Shown piece after piece: positions 31,054 through 39,835 of a DNA stretch of 64,000 bases. Position numbers and translations under genes: made by a program. Position 1 is the stretch's first letter. Every line of letters starts with the position of its first letter. Origin of the DNA: a virus; the IMG/VR virus record IMGVR_UViG_3300032313_001263, positions 1-64,000 of that record, one strand, 5' to 3'. The notes under the pieces were generated by a model that was not told the DNA's origin, made no database searches, and saw only the letters and a program-made list of their open reading frames with translations.

Positions 31054-33219
31054 ATGCCAACAATATTAGAATTATTTAGTAGTAAACTAATTGAAACTCC
31101 TAATGGATTATTGGAAACTGCTGAAAAAGGAGGAGATTCGCAAAAAAAGACATATAGAATAAATAATGTTGCAACTGATGGTACGGATATATCAGGACCA
31201 ATTCGTGCATTTAATACATTACAATTAAAAGATGGAAAGACGGCAAGATTTACCACAGATATAAATAATAGAGCATTCTCTCAAATAGATACTCCAAATA
31301 TATTCTTAAAAAACACATCATTTCCTTTAATAAATAAATTAAAGAAAACTACATTCGTTCAAAAAGATGGAGAATCAATTTTAGAAGAAGAGTTAACTGG
31401 ATTAAGACCTTTACAATTATTATCCCAACCCGTTTTATATGGTACGGATATATTAAAAATAACTGCAAGAGAAGCCCGTTCTACTCGAAAAATGAAATTT
31501 GGTACATATGATTATGAAACAGCAGTGCAAGTTGCTAAAACAATACAACCTACAATTTATACACCAACCGGACTTTTTCTTAATGATGAGTTTAGACGAG
31601 GTAAAGTAATACAAAAACCTGGATTGTTTTCAAAACTTAGAGGTACACCTGAACAATTATTACTTCAATTAGCTTTGCATCCAATTGACGCATTAAAAAA
31701 ATTAACATCTCCAAAAGGTATAACATTAAATAAAACAAATACAACTTCAAATACGCAAATAGTTGTTAGAAATAATAATATTAGTAAAAACGGAGTTCCG
31801 GTTGAATTGCTTAGATATAGTACATTATCATTTGATACTGATAATTTAACATATACTAAACAATTAAAAAAAGATTCAAATGTTGAACTTAACGATAGAA
31901 ATGATTTAGCAGGAAAATTAAATGAAATATTAAACGGAAAAACTATAACAGATGAAAATGACCCAGACTTCGCAACACAGGGTTATGATAAAAAGATATT
32001 AACTGGTAATGGATTTATATATGATTTTGATAAGGGTACACTTTACAAAAACGAAAAATCAAAATATATTGGTAAGGTAAAATTACCTTCCGGTGGAGAA
32101 ACTTCATACAAATATACGGGAGCATATGGTAACGGAACTGATGCTAGGGGTGATAAAGTTTTTGAAAAAGATTTAAATATCGAAACTTACAGAGGAATGC
32201 AAAGAGGTTCTGATTTTTTAAATTCAAAAACAATATTAGATGGTTCTACTGATTTAGATGCCACTTTTAACAATAAAGATTTTGCAACATTAAAATTTGA
32301 ATCGGTAGCAACTGGAAAACGTGTTAGATTTAGAGCAACAATTAGTGGTCTGACTGAAACATTTACTCCTTCTTGGGAAAGTAATAAATTTGTTGGAAAT
32401 CCTTTTAATTTTTATACATATAATAGTATAGAACGAAGTGTAACTTTCACTTTTAAAGTATTTTCTTTAAACTATGATGAACATAGAACAGCTTGGTCTC
32501 GATTATCATTTTTAAGTTCATTAGTATATCCTCAATCATATATAAATAAAAATTATGTAACTCCACCATTTATTAAATTTACAATAGGTGATATGTATAA
32601 AAATAAAGCAGCATTTATTGAATCATTGACATATACTGTTGATGATAATACTACTTGGGAAACTGGATTAAAACAATCATTAGTTACAGACCCAACTACC
32701 AAACAAACGGAACTAATAACAAGTGAAAGACTTGTAACTAGTACCGATGCAACAATAAAATCTGAAGGAAGTTATATATTACCAAAAATTATAGAAGTAG
32801 CAATGACACTTAAATTAGTAGAAACACCAAAGGAAATATATGACTTAACAAACGATACGGGTGTTAAAGTTTTGTATGGATTTACTGATAAAGAAATAAC
32901 AGATAATGTGTTATCTCCTATTAAAGATGCACCATTTGGAGATGTAAAAATTCTTGAAAATGGTTCTGTGCAAAAGGTAGCGGGTGTTGAAAACAATAGC
33001 CAAAATACCGCACAAACAACCAATTCAGGTGTATCCACCAATACTTCAACTGGTGGTACTGCAATAGGTACTTCAACTAATAGTACTACATCCGGTGCAT
33101 CCAGTGGTGGTACTGCATTAGGTACATCAAATGGTAGTACTACACCAAAAACACCCGTAACAGACCCAACAGACCCTTTCCAACAACCTGGTACATCTGT
33201 TACACGAACTCCAATTTAA
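31054..33219 (+). CDS. Baseplate/tail-tube cap-like structural protein
   Basis: A 721-residue protein 11 nt after the tape measure. The C-terminal half has a region like baseplate proteins next to the tube: F-T-F-K-V-F-S-L-N-Y-D-E-H-R-T-A-W, then YVTPPFIKFTIGDMYKNK and AFIESLTYTVDDNTTWETG. The tail is a low-complexity S/T/G linker (STGGTAIGTSTNSTTSGAS) ending in Pro/Thr. Neighbours are tape measure and gp53-like LysM protein, so a role at the hub-tube junction comparable to T4 gp48/gp54 is likely. The assignment to one specific T4 gene is not certain. No peptidase or glycosidase motif is visible. Confidence 0.65.
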   Translation: MPTILELFSSKLIETPNGLLETAEKGGDSQKKTYRINNVATDGTDISGPIRAFNTLQLKDGKTARFTTDINNRAFSQIDTPNIFLKNTSFPLINKLKKTTFVQKDGESILEEELTGLRPLQLLSQPVLYGTDILKITAREARSTRKMKFGTYDYETAVQVAKTIQPTIYTPTGLFLNDEFRRGKVIQKPGLFSKLRGTPEQLLLQLALHPIDALKKLTSPKGITLNKTNTTSNTQIVVRNNNISKNGVPVELLRYSTLSFDTDNLTYTKQLKKDSNVELNDRNDLAGKLNEILNGKTITDENDPDFATQGYDKKILTGNGFIYDFDKGTLYKNEKSKYIGKVKLPSGGETSYKYTGAYGNGTDARGDKVFEKDLNIETYRGMQRGSDFLNSKTILDGSTDLDATFNNKDFATLKFESVATGKRVRFRATISGLTETFTPSWESNKFVGNPFNFYTYNSIERSVTFTFKVFSLNYDEHRTAWSRLSFLSSLVYPQSYINKNYVTPPFIKFTIGDMYKNKAAFIESLTYTVDDNTTWETGLKQSLVTDPTTKQTELITSERLVTSTDATIKSEGSYILPKIIEVAMTLKLVETPKEIYDLTNDTGVKVLYGFTDKEITDNVLSPIKDAPFGDVKILENGSVQKVAGVENNSQNTAQTTNSGVSTNTSTGGTAIGTSTNSTTSGASSGGTALGTSNGSTTPKTPVTDPTDPFQQPGTSVTRTPI

Positions 33220-33237
33220 ATATTAAAATAATTTAAT

Positions 33238-33519
33238 ATGAATAGATATTATTCAAACGATACTAAAAAAACAAAAGATGGGAGAGAGGTATATACACCA
33301 AAAATATATCCAAATATTCCATTGATGGATACTGATGTATATGTTGCTACCGAAACTGGTGATAGATTGGATACATTAGCTCATCAATTTTATGGAGATT
33401 CCACATTGGCATGGTTAATTGCATCTGCAAATAATATACACAACGCATCATTTGGATTGGTGGATGGTACTATATTAAGAATACCAAAAGATATATCACA
33501 AATATTAACACAATTATAA
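33238..33519 (+). CDS. gp53/LysM-like baseplate protein
   Basis: A 93-residue protein. The C-terminal two-thirds is a LysM-type fold: VATETGDRLDTLAHQFYGDS, then LAWLIASANNIHNASF and GTILRIPKD. The same pattern is found in T4 gp53 and in P2 gpX, small baseplate proteins that join wedges to the hub. Position between two large hub-type proteins fits. The protein lacks a signal peptide and catalytic domain, so a role in peptidoglycan cleavage is unlikely. Confidence 0.75.
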   Translation: MNRYYSNDTKKTKDGREVYTPKIYPNIPLMDTDVYVATETGDRLDTLAHQFYGDSTLAWLIASANNIHNASFGLVDGTILRIPKDISQILTQL

Positions 33520-33523
33520 AGTT

Positions 33524-36298
33524 ATGTTTCCACAATTATCTGACATTGAAGACCGAATTCATTATAGAATATTATCAAGAGCAAATGCAATAAATGCTAA
33601 ATTTGCAGCACTATTTGCAGGTGGTAAGGAAGAAGACTATAAAACAATACAAAACACAAGTGGTTTAGAAAATACTTCAAAATTAAATACTTGGGTTAAG
33701 GCAATATCCGGTGCCGTTGCTCTAAAAGGAAATAGTAAAGGTATGGTATTACAATCCATACAAAATTGGGAAACGTTTGATAAAGGTTCATTTGGAGCAT
33801 CAACAGACGCAAGTTATTATGGAAATACAAATATTACACAACCAAGAAGTGGTACTATTGGTATGGATTTAAATGGAGACCCAATAGATACATCAACTGC
33901 AACTATTGATAGAATGCTAAGACCATCTCCAATTATTACTGGTTTGGAAATTAAAGAAGGACAGGACCAAATTTCAAGAGAATGTACACTATCTATTAAA
34001 TGTTTTACATTAGGTCAAATGGAAGTTATACAAACTTATTTTATGGAACCCGGCTATACTCTTTATATAGAATATGGTTGGAATACTCCAAATTTAACAG
34101 GACCTCTATCATTTAAATTATTTGGAGCAAACGTAAAACCAGAAACGATAGTTTCGCAAGCTTGTAATCGTGGTTTAAATTACAATACATTGCACAATTT
34201 AAGAGTTAATTCAAACGGAGATTTTGATTGTTTTCTTGGATTTATTGTTGGTGGGAGTGTAACTAGTGAAGGTGAGATATTTAACGTAACTGTAAATTTA
34301 AGAGGACAGCCAGGATTACCCACATATTTACAAGGACAACATAAAATTAATAAATTAAATCCCGATGGAAAAGTTGTAAAAAAAGACCCAAAATTACAAT
34401 ATCCACCGGAGCAAGTAGAAGATGAAGATGGTTCAAGTAGTACAGCAACTGCTCAATTTAAAGCAAAGCAACGTTTTAAATATATGTTTAACGAATTACC
34501 AGCTCAACGGCAAAACGATGAAGTAAAAGCTTTAGAAATAACTAATAACCCATTAGTATCATTAAGCCGTTTTATTAATCTTGATAAAACAATTCAAAGT
34601 AATATAAGTCATTATGTTGACCCAAATTGGACAGCAAGAGCAGCAGAACTTTTTGGTGGGGATTTTTCAGATGCAGATATAGTCCAAATTACAAATAGCA
34701 AAGGTACTAGAGTTGAAATTGATAAAAAAGATTTGTTTTCTAATCATAAGTTTATAAAAATGGATTTGGCTGTTAGGATACTAAATGCAAATAATGCAGT
34801 AGAATCTTACAATGTGGGTGGGAAAAAAGTATCTGTTAGAATAAACATAGATAGTTCGGTAATTGGTGGTTTTAGATATATGTTTTCAACCAATCCATCC
34901 AAATTAATTATACCGGGTGAAATGCCTGATTTTTTAAGATATTTTTTAAATGCAAACGATATTGCGCATGGTGGTGAAGTCGGTGGTGTATTTCGTGCTG
35001 AAATGTTGTCAGTTGGAGGAGTATTATATCCACCGGTAGATAATAGTATAAGTGGTGTCAGTTTTGTAAGAAATATATCAACTCCAATAACAATACCATA
35101 TAGGGAAGGGCCATATCATTGGGGATATTTAAAAGATTTATATGTAAATTTAGATTTATTTAATACAAAAATACAACAATCAAATAAAACAATTAGTGAA
35201 ATATTTTTAGATATATTAAATGAAATGTCTACTGCTGCCAATTCTTATTGGAATTTTCAAATTGTTGAAAGTAAAAATAGCAAGGGAGATATAATATTGA
35301 CAGTTATAGATGAAAATTTTGTAGGTAAACCGGGTGGAGGTGATAGAAAAGCTTTTTATCATTCTGGAATTCAATCTCCTTTTTTACAAAGTAGTTTAGA
35401 TTTATCAATACCTGCTGAAATGGCAAACAAATTAATTTTGAGCAGATTATCATACTCAAGCAATCCAGATTCTCAATTTGCACAAGGAGGTTCTTTTTTT
35501 AATTCAAAAACTGATTTATTTTTACAATCTGTAACTTCACCAGGTGCATCTTCAAATAATACACCCGACCCCGGCACACCAGCAGCAGATGCCGAAACCG
35601 AAGCAAAAGAAAAGCTTATTAAAGAATTTACAGATGCTGGAGATGAATTAGTAGAATTTGATAAAAAAGGATATAAGCAAATTAGAAAAGATAAACCCGA
35701 CCCAACAAAACCTGGTGTTATAATAAGTTATTATGAATACGAAGACCCTGCTATTGAAAAGAGGGCAGCTGAATTAAGAGCTATAATAATTAAATCTAGA
35801 GATGAATTTCAAAAAATAACCGGTATATTAGGACAAACAATTGAAGGTGAAATAAACGAAAGAGCACAATTGAGTGCAAAAAATACAGCTAGTGAAAATT
35901 TAAAAAGAATAACATTATTACCAAATACTGAAAAAGCTTATATAGCCAAAGATGAGGTAGGTACAGCTATAACTGATATTACAAAGCTCAGAACATATTT
36001 TAGAGTTTACACACTAGAAGATGTTCCATATTTTGATATGTTAAAGCAAAACGCATTTCAAGATAAACGTAAAGAAAAGCAATTTCAATTATCCCACCCA
36101 CTACCAATAACATATCAATTTAAAACTATGGGTGTTAGCGGATTACGGAGAGGTGATATGTTTGTGATTGATGGAATACCTACAAAATATAAAAATAATG
36201 GAGTATTTCAAATAACACAATTAGAACAAACTGTGGCGGATTCAATGTGGACTACTTCTGTTACTGGTAAGTATAGACAATTTATTCAAGAAATGTAA
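33524..36298 (+). CDS. Large baseplate hub-like structural protein
   Basis: A 924-residue protein starting 4 nt after the LysM gene. Features are SPIITGLEIKEGQDQISREC near 130-150, YTLYIEYGWNTP near 185-195, and a C-terminal domain (LRRGDMFVIDGIPTKYKNN, then GVFQITQLEQTVADSMW and TGKYRQF). The latter is like the C-terminal parts of late-control/hub proteins (P2 gpD, T4 gp27 class) by pattern. The central ~690-730 region is a Pro/Ala/Asp/Glu linker. Size is much above T4 gp27 (391 residues), so extra domains are present. It is probably the central hub; the identity is inferred from position and the C-terminal pattern, and not certain. Confidence 0.6.
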   Translation: MFPQLSDIEDRIHYRILSRANAINAKFAALFAGGKEEDYKTIQNTSGLENTSKLNTWVKAISGAVALKGNSKGMVLQSIQNWETFDKGSFGASTDASYYGNTNITQPRSGTIGMDLNGDPIDTSTATIDRMLRPSPIITGLEIKEGQDQISRECTLSIKCFTLGQMEVIQTYFMEPGYTLYIEYGWNTPNLTGPLSFKLFGANVKPETIVSQACNRGLNYNTLHNLRVNSNGDFDCFLGFIVGGSVTSEGEIFNVTVNLRGQPGLPTYLQGQHKINKLNPDGKVVKKDPKLQYPPEQVEDEDGSSSTATAQFKAKQRFKYMFNELPAQRQNDEVKALEITNNPLVSLSRFINLDKTIQSNISHYVDPNWTARAAELFGGDFSDADIVQITNSKGTRVEIDKKDLFSNHKFIKMDLAVRILNANNAVESYNVGGKKVSVRINIDSSVIGGFRYMFSTNPSKLIIPGEMPDFLRYFLNANDIAHGGEVGGVFRAEMLSVGGVLYPPVDNSISGVSFVRNISTPITIPYREGPYHWGYLKDLYVNLDLFNTKIQQSNKTISEIFLDILNEMSTAANSYWNFQIVESKNSKGDIILTVIDENFVGKPGGGDRKAFYHSGIQSPFLQSSLDLSIPAEMANKLILSRLSYSSNPDSQFAQGGSFFNSKTDLFLQSVTSPGASSNNTPDPGTPAADAETEAKEKLIKEFTDAGDELVEFDKKGYKQIRKDKPDPTKPGVIISYYEYEDPAIEKRAAELRAIIIKSRDEFQKITGILGQTIEGEINERAQLSAKNTASENLKRITLLPNTEKAYIAKDEVGTAITDITKLRTYFRVYTLEDVPYFDMLKQNAFQDKRKEKQFQLSHPLPITYQFKTMGVSGLRRGDMFVIDGIPTKYKNNGVFQITQLEQTVADSMWTTSVTGKYRQFIQEM

Positions 36299-36302
36299 TA
36301 AT

Positions 36303-36674
36303 ATGAGTATAAGTATTTATGATTACAATCGTATAAGTAATAATGATGGTTTATTTAATGAAACTAAATTCAAAACATATGTCCCAACTCCAACGGAAAA
36401 CAATTATATAGTTGGATATATTATGAGATATTTTATACAAAAAGCAAATGATGAAAATGGATATATTTTTGAAATAGATAGATTTCATTTTATTGATTTT
36501 ATAGAAAATCCTTTTTATACTGCTGTCCAACTTAATTGGAGAATACGGGGTAGTAAAGAAGAAGTTATGAATTCAAATAAAAAATCAATAAATATTTCTT
36601 ACGAAAGAATGCCTTCTTTAAAATTATATCTACCAAATCTTTTACAATTTCACAAAGAAAATTTGGAAAAGTAA
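36303..36674 (+). CDS. Small baseplate-region protein of unknown function
   Basis: A 123-residue protein starting 4 nt after the hub-like gene, so it is probably translated together with it. It has NNYIVGYIMRYFIQKANDEN, an I-D-x-x-x-F segment and the core YTAVQLNWRIRGS. The last part (SYERMPSLKLYLPNLLQF) is rich in Leu. Small proteins at this position in T4-like phages are usually wedge or hub components. I do not recognise a family. It is the last gene of the tail module before the tmRNA. Confidence 0.6.
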   Translation: MSISIYDYNRISNNDGLFNETKFKTYVPTPTENNYIVGYIMRYFIQKANDENGYIFEIDRFHFIDFIENPFYTAVQLNWRIRGSKEEVMNSNKKSINISYERMPSLKLYLPNLLQFHKENLEK

Positions 36675-36693
36675 AATATTTATTGTATATTTG
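36662..36693 (+). promoter_or_regulatory. Bacteroidetes-type promoter of the tmRNA gene
   Basis: TTTG (36662-36665), 20 nt, TATATTTG (36686-36693). The -33 box lies in the last codons of the preceding gene. Mature tmRNA begins 19 nt downstream, so a short 5' leader must be removed, as RNase P does in bacteria. Confidence 0.75.
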
Positions 36694-36712
36694 TAAAAGT
36701 TCTTTAAAATAT

Positions 36713-37089
36713 GGGGATGACCGGCTTTTGACAGGTATGAAGACTGGTTGTATTGATGCAAGTAAGGTTAGATGGAAACCTTTGAAGACCTATCAAACAA
36801 TAAGTGCAGACGTAGAATTATCTACAATGACTTTCGGAGATGCTATGGCATGGATGGAGTCTTTCGATTACGCAGTAGCTGCCTAATCGTTCCCGTATCA
36901 CTCATGGGATTTAAAAAGAAGTGAACATTTAAGTTTACCGAAACTCTAAATCGGTTGGTGGAATCTGCTGAATTAACCATTCGGCCCCAATTCTTTTGGA
37001 GTGTTAGTAAGATAAAACACTATCCTAAACTTGTGAACGATTTACATTAGAAACTTATTTGGACGCGGGTTCGAATCCCGCCATCTCCA
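36713..37089 (+). ncRNA. ssrA: Transfer-messenger RNA (tmRNA)
   Basis: The 5' end GGGGATGACCGGCTTTTGACA and the 3' end form the tRNA-like domain. Acceptor arms GGGGATG (36713-36719) and CATCTCC (37082-37088) pair over 7 bp with one G-U. The T arm is GCGGG-TTCGAAT-CCCGC (37065-37081), and base A37089 is the discriminator. CCA is not encoded. The tag frame ends at TAA 36884-36886 and encodes ...MESFDYAVAA. The resume codon cannot be fixed by eye; GGA at 36836 would give the 16-residue tag GDAMAWMESFDYAVAA, longer than the ~9-11 residues usual in bacteria. tmRNA frees stalled ribosomes and tags the product for proteolysis. It has its own promoter and terminator. Confidence 0.93.
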
Positions 37090-37093
37090 CTAC

Positions 37094-37129
37094 TCCCACT
37101 TTTCCATTTGGAATTGTGGGATTTTTTTT
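37094..37129 (+). terminator. tmRNA terminator, overlapping the next promoter
   Basis: The hairpin is TCCCAC-TT-TTCC-ATTT-GGAA-TT-GTGGGA followed by eight Ts (37122-37129). Both stems are perfect, separated by a TT/TT internal loop. The loop and inner stem supply the TTTG -33 box of the next promoter. Confidence 0.9.
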
Positions 37130-37138
37130 GTATCTTTG
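37107..37138 (+). promoter_or_regulatory. Bacteroidetes-type promoter of the PolA-like gene, embedded in a terminator
   Basis: TTTG (37107-37110), 20 nt, TATCTTTG (37131-37138). The ATG at 37143 follows after 4 nt, so the mRNA would be leaderless or nearly so. Confidence 0.8.
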
Positions 37139-37142
37139 TAAG

Positions 37143-38429
37143 ATGAAAGTTATAGAATCCGTAGAGGAAGTAAATTTGTTAAAAGATAAGCTGGAAACCG
37201 AAGTATCTATATGGTATCCACTATGGGTTGATAACTCAAAGCATCCTCTTCACACTAATCTTTCCCTCATACTGGTACGATGTTTGGGTGAGTTGTATGT
37301 TTTACCAATTCAACACGCTGATGCGCTTACAATCAAAGTATCGGATGTTAAATCAATACTAAATACCAAGGGGAAGAAGTGGGTATTTCAAAAGAAGAAA
37401 ATATTGCACTCTCTCCACATTTCGGTAAATCTATATGATGTAGATTCGGAATACTTTATAAGGACAGGTGAGGTAATCGACTATGACGGGGCTTTAAATC
37501 CTCTCTTATCAACGCTAACTCACAAAGGGTATAGAGATGACTTAATTCAATCAATTCCTCTAATGAAGATTGTGGAAGTAATAGAACCCCAATTCCTTAA
37601 ATACTATTCCAATAATTCAGATTCCAACACATATCAATGGTACAATGAAACATCCATACCTACACTTTCAGAAATGGAGGGATATGGGATTCGGGTCGAT
37701 AGGAAAAAATTTACTGATAGATGGAATCAAGCTTCTAAACAGCTTTCATCCGATAATTTAGTGTTTACGGAATACAATCCATTTACGGTAACGGGTAGAC
37801 CATCCAATCGACATGGTGGTGTGAACTATGCCGCTCTCAATAAATCGGATGGTAGTAGGAAGTGTTTCGTTTCCGATGGGATATTCCTACAAATGGATTA
37901 TAACGCATACCACCCCCGTCTTATTGGTAAGTTGATTAAATTCGATATGCCGGATGGGAATGTTCATGAGTGGTTAGCCGAACAATATGGATGTGATGTA
38001 AATGAGGGTAAGGGTATTACATTCCAATTATTATATGGGGGAATTGATGATACGTTCCGTCAAATCCCATATCTAAACGCAGTGGCTGATTATATAGATG
38101 AGTTATGGATTGAAACACAACAAAACGGATACCTACAAACCAAATATCGTAGAATACCCCTAAGTTGGATAGAGGGTTCAAATCCACAAAAGGTGTTCAA
38201 CTATCTCCTACAAGCATTAGAGACTGAAATGAATATTGATAAGATGAGAAAGATATTGGATTACATTAGAGATACCGAAATCCGTTTTAGTTTATATACT
38301 TATGACTCGTTTTTATTTGATGTTCCTACGAATGTGGATAAGAATAAGATTAAGGATTTGAAAGAAATCATTGAAGAGGGTGGGTTTCCAATCAAAGCAA
38401 GTTGGGGTTTGGATTATGGAAAAGTGTAA
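37143..38429 (+). CDS. Small family A DNA polymerase-like protein
   Basis: A 428-residue protein. The start at 37143 is preferred because longer in-frame starts run into the tmRNA and its terminator. The C-terminal half has family A polymerase motifs: A, MDYNAYHPRL (251-260, Asp252); B/O-helix, K290-GIT-F294-QLL-Y-G; a downstream VFNYLLQALETE (351-362); and C, TYDSF (386-390, Asp388) in place of the usual H-D-E. F294 corresponds to the Phe of Pol I. TGRPSN before motif A is the usual T-G-R-x-S. The N-terminal ~150 residues look like a degenerate exonuclease domain without the D-x-E pair. It is half the usual length. The phage also encodes a complete family B polymerase, so this is an accessory enzyme, perhaps for repair or priming. 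Confidence 0.8.
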   Translation: MKVIESVEEVNLLKDKLETEVSIWYPLWVDNSKHPLHTNLSLILVRCLGELYVLPIQHADALTIKVSDVKSILNTKGKKWVFQKKKILHSLHISVNLYDVDSEYFIRTGEVIDYDGALNPLLSTLTHKGYRDDLIQSIPLMKIVEVIEPQFLKYYSNNSDSNTYQWYNETSIPTLSEMEGYGIRVDRKKFTDRWNQASKQLSSDNLVFTEYNPFTVTGRPSNRHGGVNYAALNKSDGSRKCFVSDGIFLQMDYNAYHPRLIGKLIKFDMPDGNVHEWLAEQYGCDVNEGKGITFQLLYGGIDDTFRQIPYLNAVADYIDELWIETQQNGYLQTKYRRIPLSWIEGSNPQKVFNYLLQALETEMNIDKMRKILDYIRDTEIRFSLYTYDSFLFDVPTNVDKNKIKDLKEIIEEGGFPIKASWGLDYGKV

Positions 38430-38435
38430 AAGTGG

Positions 38436-38444
38436 ATATTTATA
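38436..38444 (+). promoter_or_regulatory. Candidate late promoter motif ATATTTATA before the secreted nuclease
   Basis: The motif ends 26 nt before the ATG at 38471, within the 41 nt gap. Confidence 0.45.
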
Positions 38445-38470
38445 GTATATACAAAACAATACTATAACAT

Positions 38471-39100
38471 ATGAAAAAATTAGGTTTATCTCTATTGTTC
38501 TTATTTACGTTAATTGTTGTAAGAGCACAAGACATAGTAGTAATCAAACACACAAATTACACAACACACTTCAGTAAATCAAAAAGATACCCAGTATTAG
38601 TACAATGGGAAACAACAAAAGCAATGGTAGGTTGTCCAACTCCCCTAAAAAGAAAGGATAACTTTAAGCCAGACCCACAATTGGTAGATGAAACTAATAT
38701 TGCATTTTATTACCTAAAAAGTGGATACGATAGAGGACACGTAATGCCGGCAGCAGATAACCTTTGTCAAACTCAAGCGGTGCAGGATGAATGTTTCTAT
38801 TTTAGTAATATGGTAGCACAAACGCATAGATTAAACGCAGGGGATTGGAAATCATTAGAAACCGCAACCCGAAATTGGGCATTAATTAGTTCAAAAGTAA
38901 GAGTATGGAGTGGTTCAGTTGGTGAAGCAAAGAAAATAGGATTAGTATCAGTTCCTACACAATGTTGGAAAGTAGTTCAAATAGCAGGAAAATGGCACGC
39001 ATACCTATTTAACAATGATTTATCACCGGCTGATGGGTTTGAGAACAATGAAGTACCCCTAACACAAATAGAAAAATTAACTGGGTTTAAATTTAAATAA
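38471..39100 (+). CDS. Secreted DNA/RNA non-specific endonuclease (NucA/Endo G family)
   Basis: A 209-residue protein. Residues 1-19 form a signal peptide (MKKLGLSLLFLFTLIVVRA, cut before Gln20). The catalytic signature is YDRGHVMPAAD (86-96), with His90 of the DRGH motif as the general base. FYFSNMVAQTHRLN (109-122) provides the metal-binding Asn, and G-D-W follows. The family hydrolyses DNA and RNA with Mg2+. A secreted nuclease from a lytic phage could degrade DNA outside the cytoplasm: DNA of competitors, of the lysate or in biofilm. It has its own start region with the late-type motif and is followed by a PAP2-type phosphatase. There is no evidence that it is packaged in the virion. Confidence 0.9.
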   Translation: MKKLGLSLLFLFTLIVVRAQDIVVIKHTNYTTHFSKSKRYPVLVQWETTKAMVGCPTPLKRKDNFKPDPQLVDETNIAFYYLKSGYDRGHVMPAADNLCQTQAVQDECFYFSNMVAQTHRLNAGDWKSLETATRNWALISSKVRVWSGSVGEAKKIGLVSVPTQCWKVVQIAGKWHAYLFNNDLSPADGFENNEVPLTQIEKLTGFKFK

Positions 39101-39118
39101 AATATGGCTTATTTAAAC
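39083..39118. repeat. Inverted repeat at the end of the nuclease gene
   Basis: GGTTTAAAT (39083-39091) and ATTTAAACC (39110-39118) are perfect inverted copies with an 18 nt loop. No T-run follows, so it is a poor terminator. It may protect the mRNA 3' end or be chance. Confidence 0.35.
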
Positions 39119-39183
39119 CACACCATACTAACAACAAAATTTTTGATTAGAAATGAGTTTCTTTTCAATTAATACTTATATAT

Positions 39184-39828
39184 ATGAATTTGGATGATAT
39201 AAAATTTGGTAATCCACCTAAAGAGCAAGATGATAAGGTAAAAGCTGATAGAGCTGGTATCTTACGGGCTTGTATTAATAAGGGTATAGTAAAGGATATG
39301 TTAGAAAATCATCCATTTCCAGCAAATTCATCCGATGAAACAAAAAAGGAATTAGAATATTTGGTTGAAATTACAAAAAAAGCTGATGCTGATGACTTTA
39401 AATTTTGTAAATTATTAGAGCATAACCATCACGATTTTTTAGCATTAGCTGGTAGAAAATTGGGGTTAGATATTACTACCGAACAGGTAAAGAATTGGTG
39501 TTTTGATATAGACCCGATATTGTTTTATCTTAAAGATAAATTCAACCGTCCAAGACCATATCAATTGGCAAGAGAATTAGGATTGGAATTATATGCAATA
39601 GTAACAACCGATGCAAATTCTGCATCGTATCCATCGGGACATTCATTGGATTTTTTAGTAACATTATACCACTTTGGAAAAATGAAACCTGAAGCGGCAG
39701 AAGAAATAGATAAATTTTATCACAAAATAAAAAGAGTAAGAGAATTAAGTGGTGTACATTTTCCATCGGATAGGAAGATATCAGAATACTTATTCAAACA
39801 ATTGGTTAAGCATAACCTAATAAAATAG
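39184..39828 (+). CDS. PAP2-type acid phosphatase-like protein (soluble)
   Basis: A 214-residue protein with the full three-part PAP2/vanadium haloperoxidase signature: K117-x6-R124-P125 (KDKFNRPRP), PSGH at 150-153, and R186-x5-H192-x3-D196 (RELSGVHFPSD). There are no membrane segments and no signal peptide, unlike most PAP2 lipid phosphatases. It resembles soluble class A acid phosphatases, but without secretion. A likely action is hydrolysis of phosphomonoesters in the cytoplasm (nucleotides, for example); the substrate cannot be deduced. It lies between the secreted nuclease and the 1357-residue protein, 7 nt upstream of the latter. Confidence 0.85.
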   Translation: MNLDDIKFGNPPKEQDDKVKADRAGILRACINKGIVKDMLENHPFPANSSDETKKELEYLVEITKKADADDFKFCKLLEHNHHDFLALAGRKLGLDITTEQVKNWCFDIDPILFYLKDKFNRPRPYQLARELGLELYAIVTTDANSASYPSGHSLDFLVTLYHFGKMKPEAAEEIDKFYHKIKRVRELSGVHFPSDRKISEYLFKQLVKHNLIK

Positions 39829-39835
39829 AAAAACA

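Noticed and set aside
36683-36886. Open frame of 67 residues over the tmRNA 5' half
   Set aside because: It runs through the tmRNA from its promoter to the tag stop. Only the last codons (…MESFDYAVAA) are the tag; the rest is structural RNA.
37059-37142. Extended N-terminus for the PolA-like protein
   Set aside because: It would lie in the tmRNA T arm and terminator, and upstream of the promoter at 37107-37138. ATG 37143 fits promoter and motif layout.
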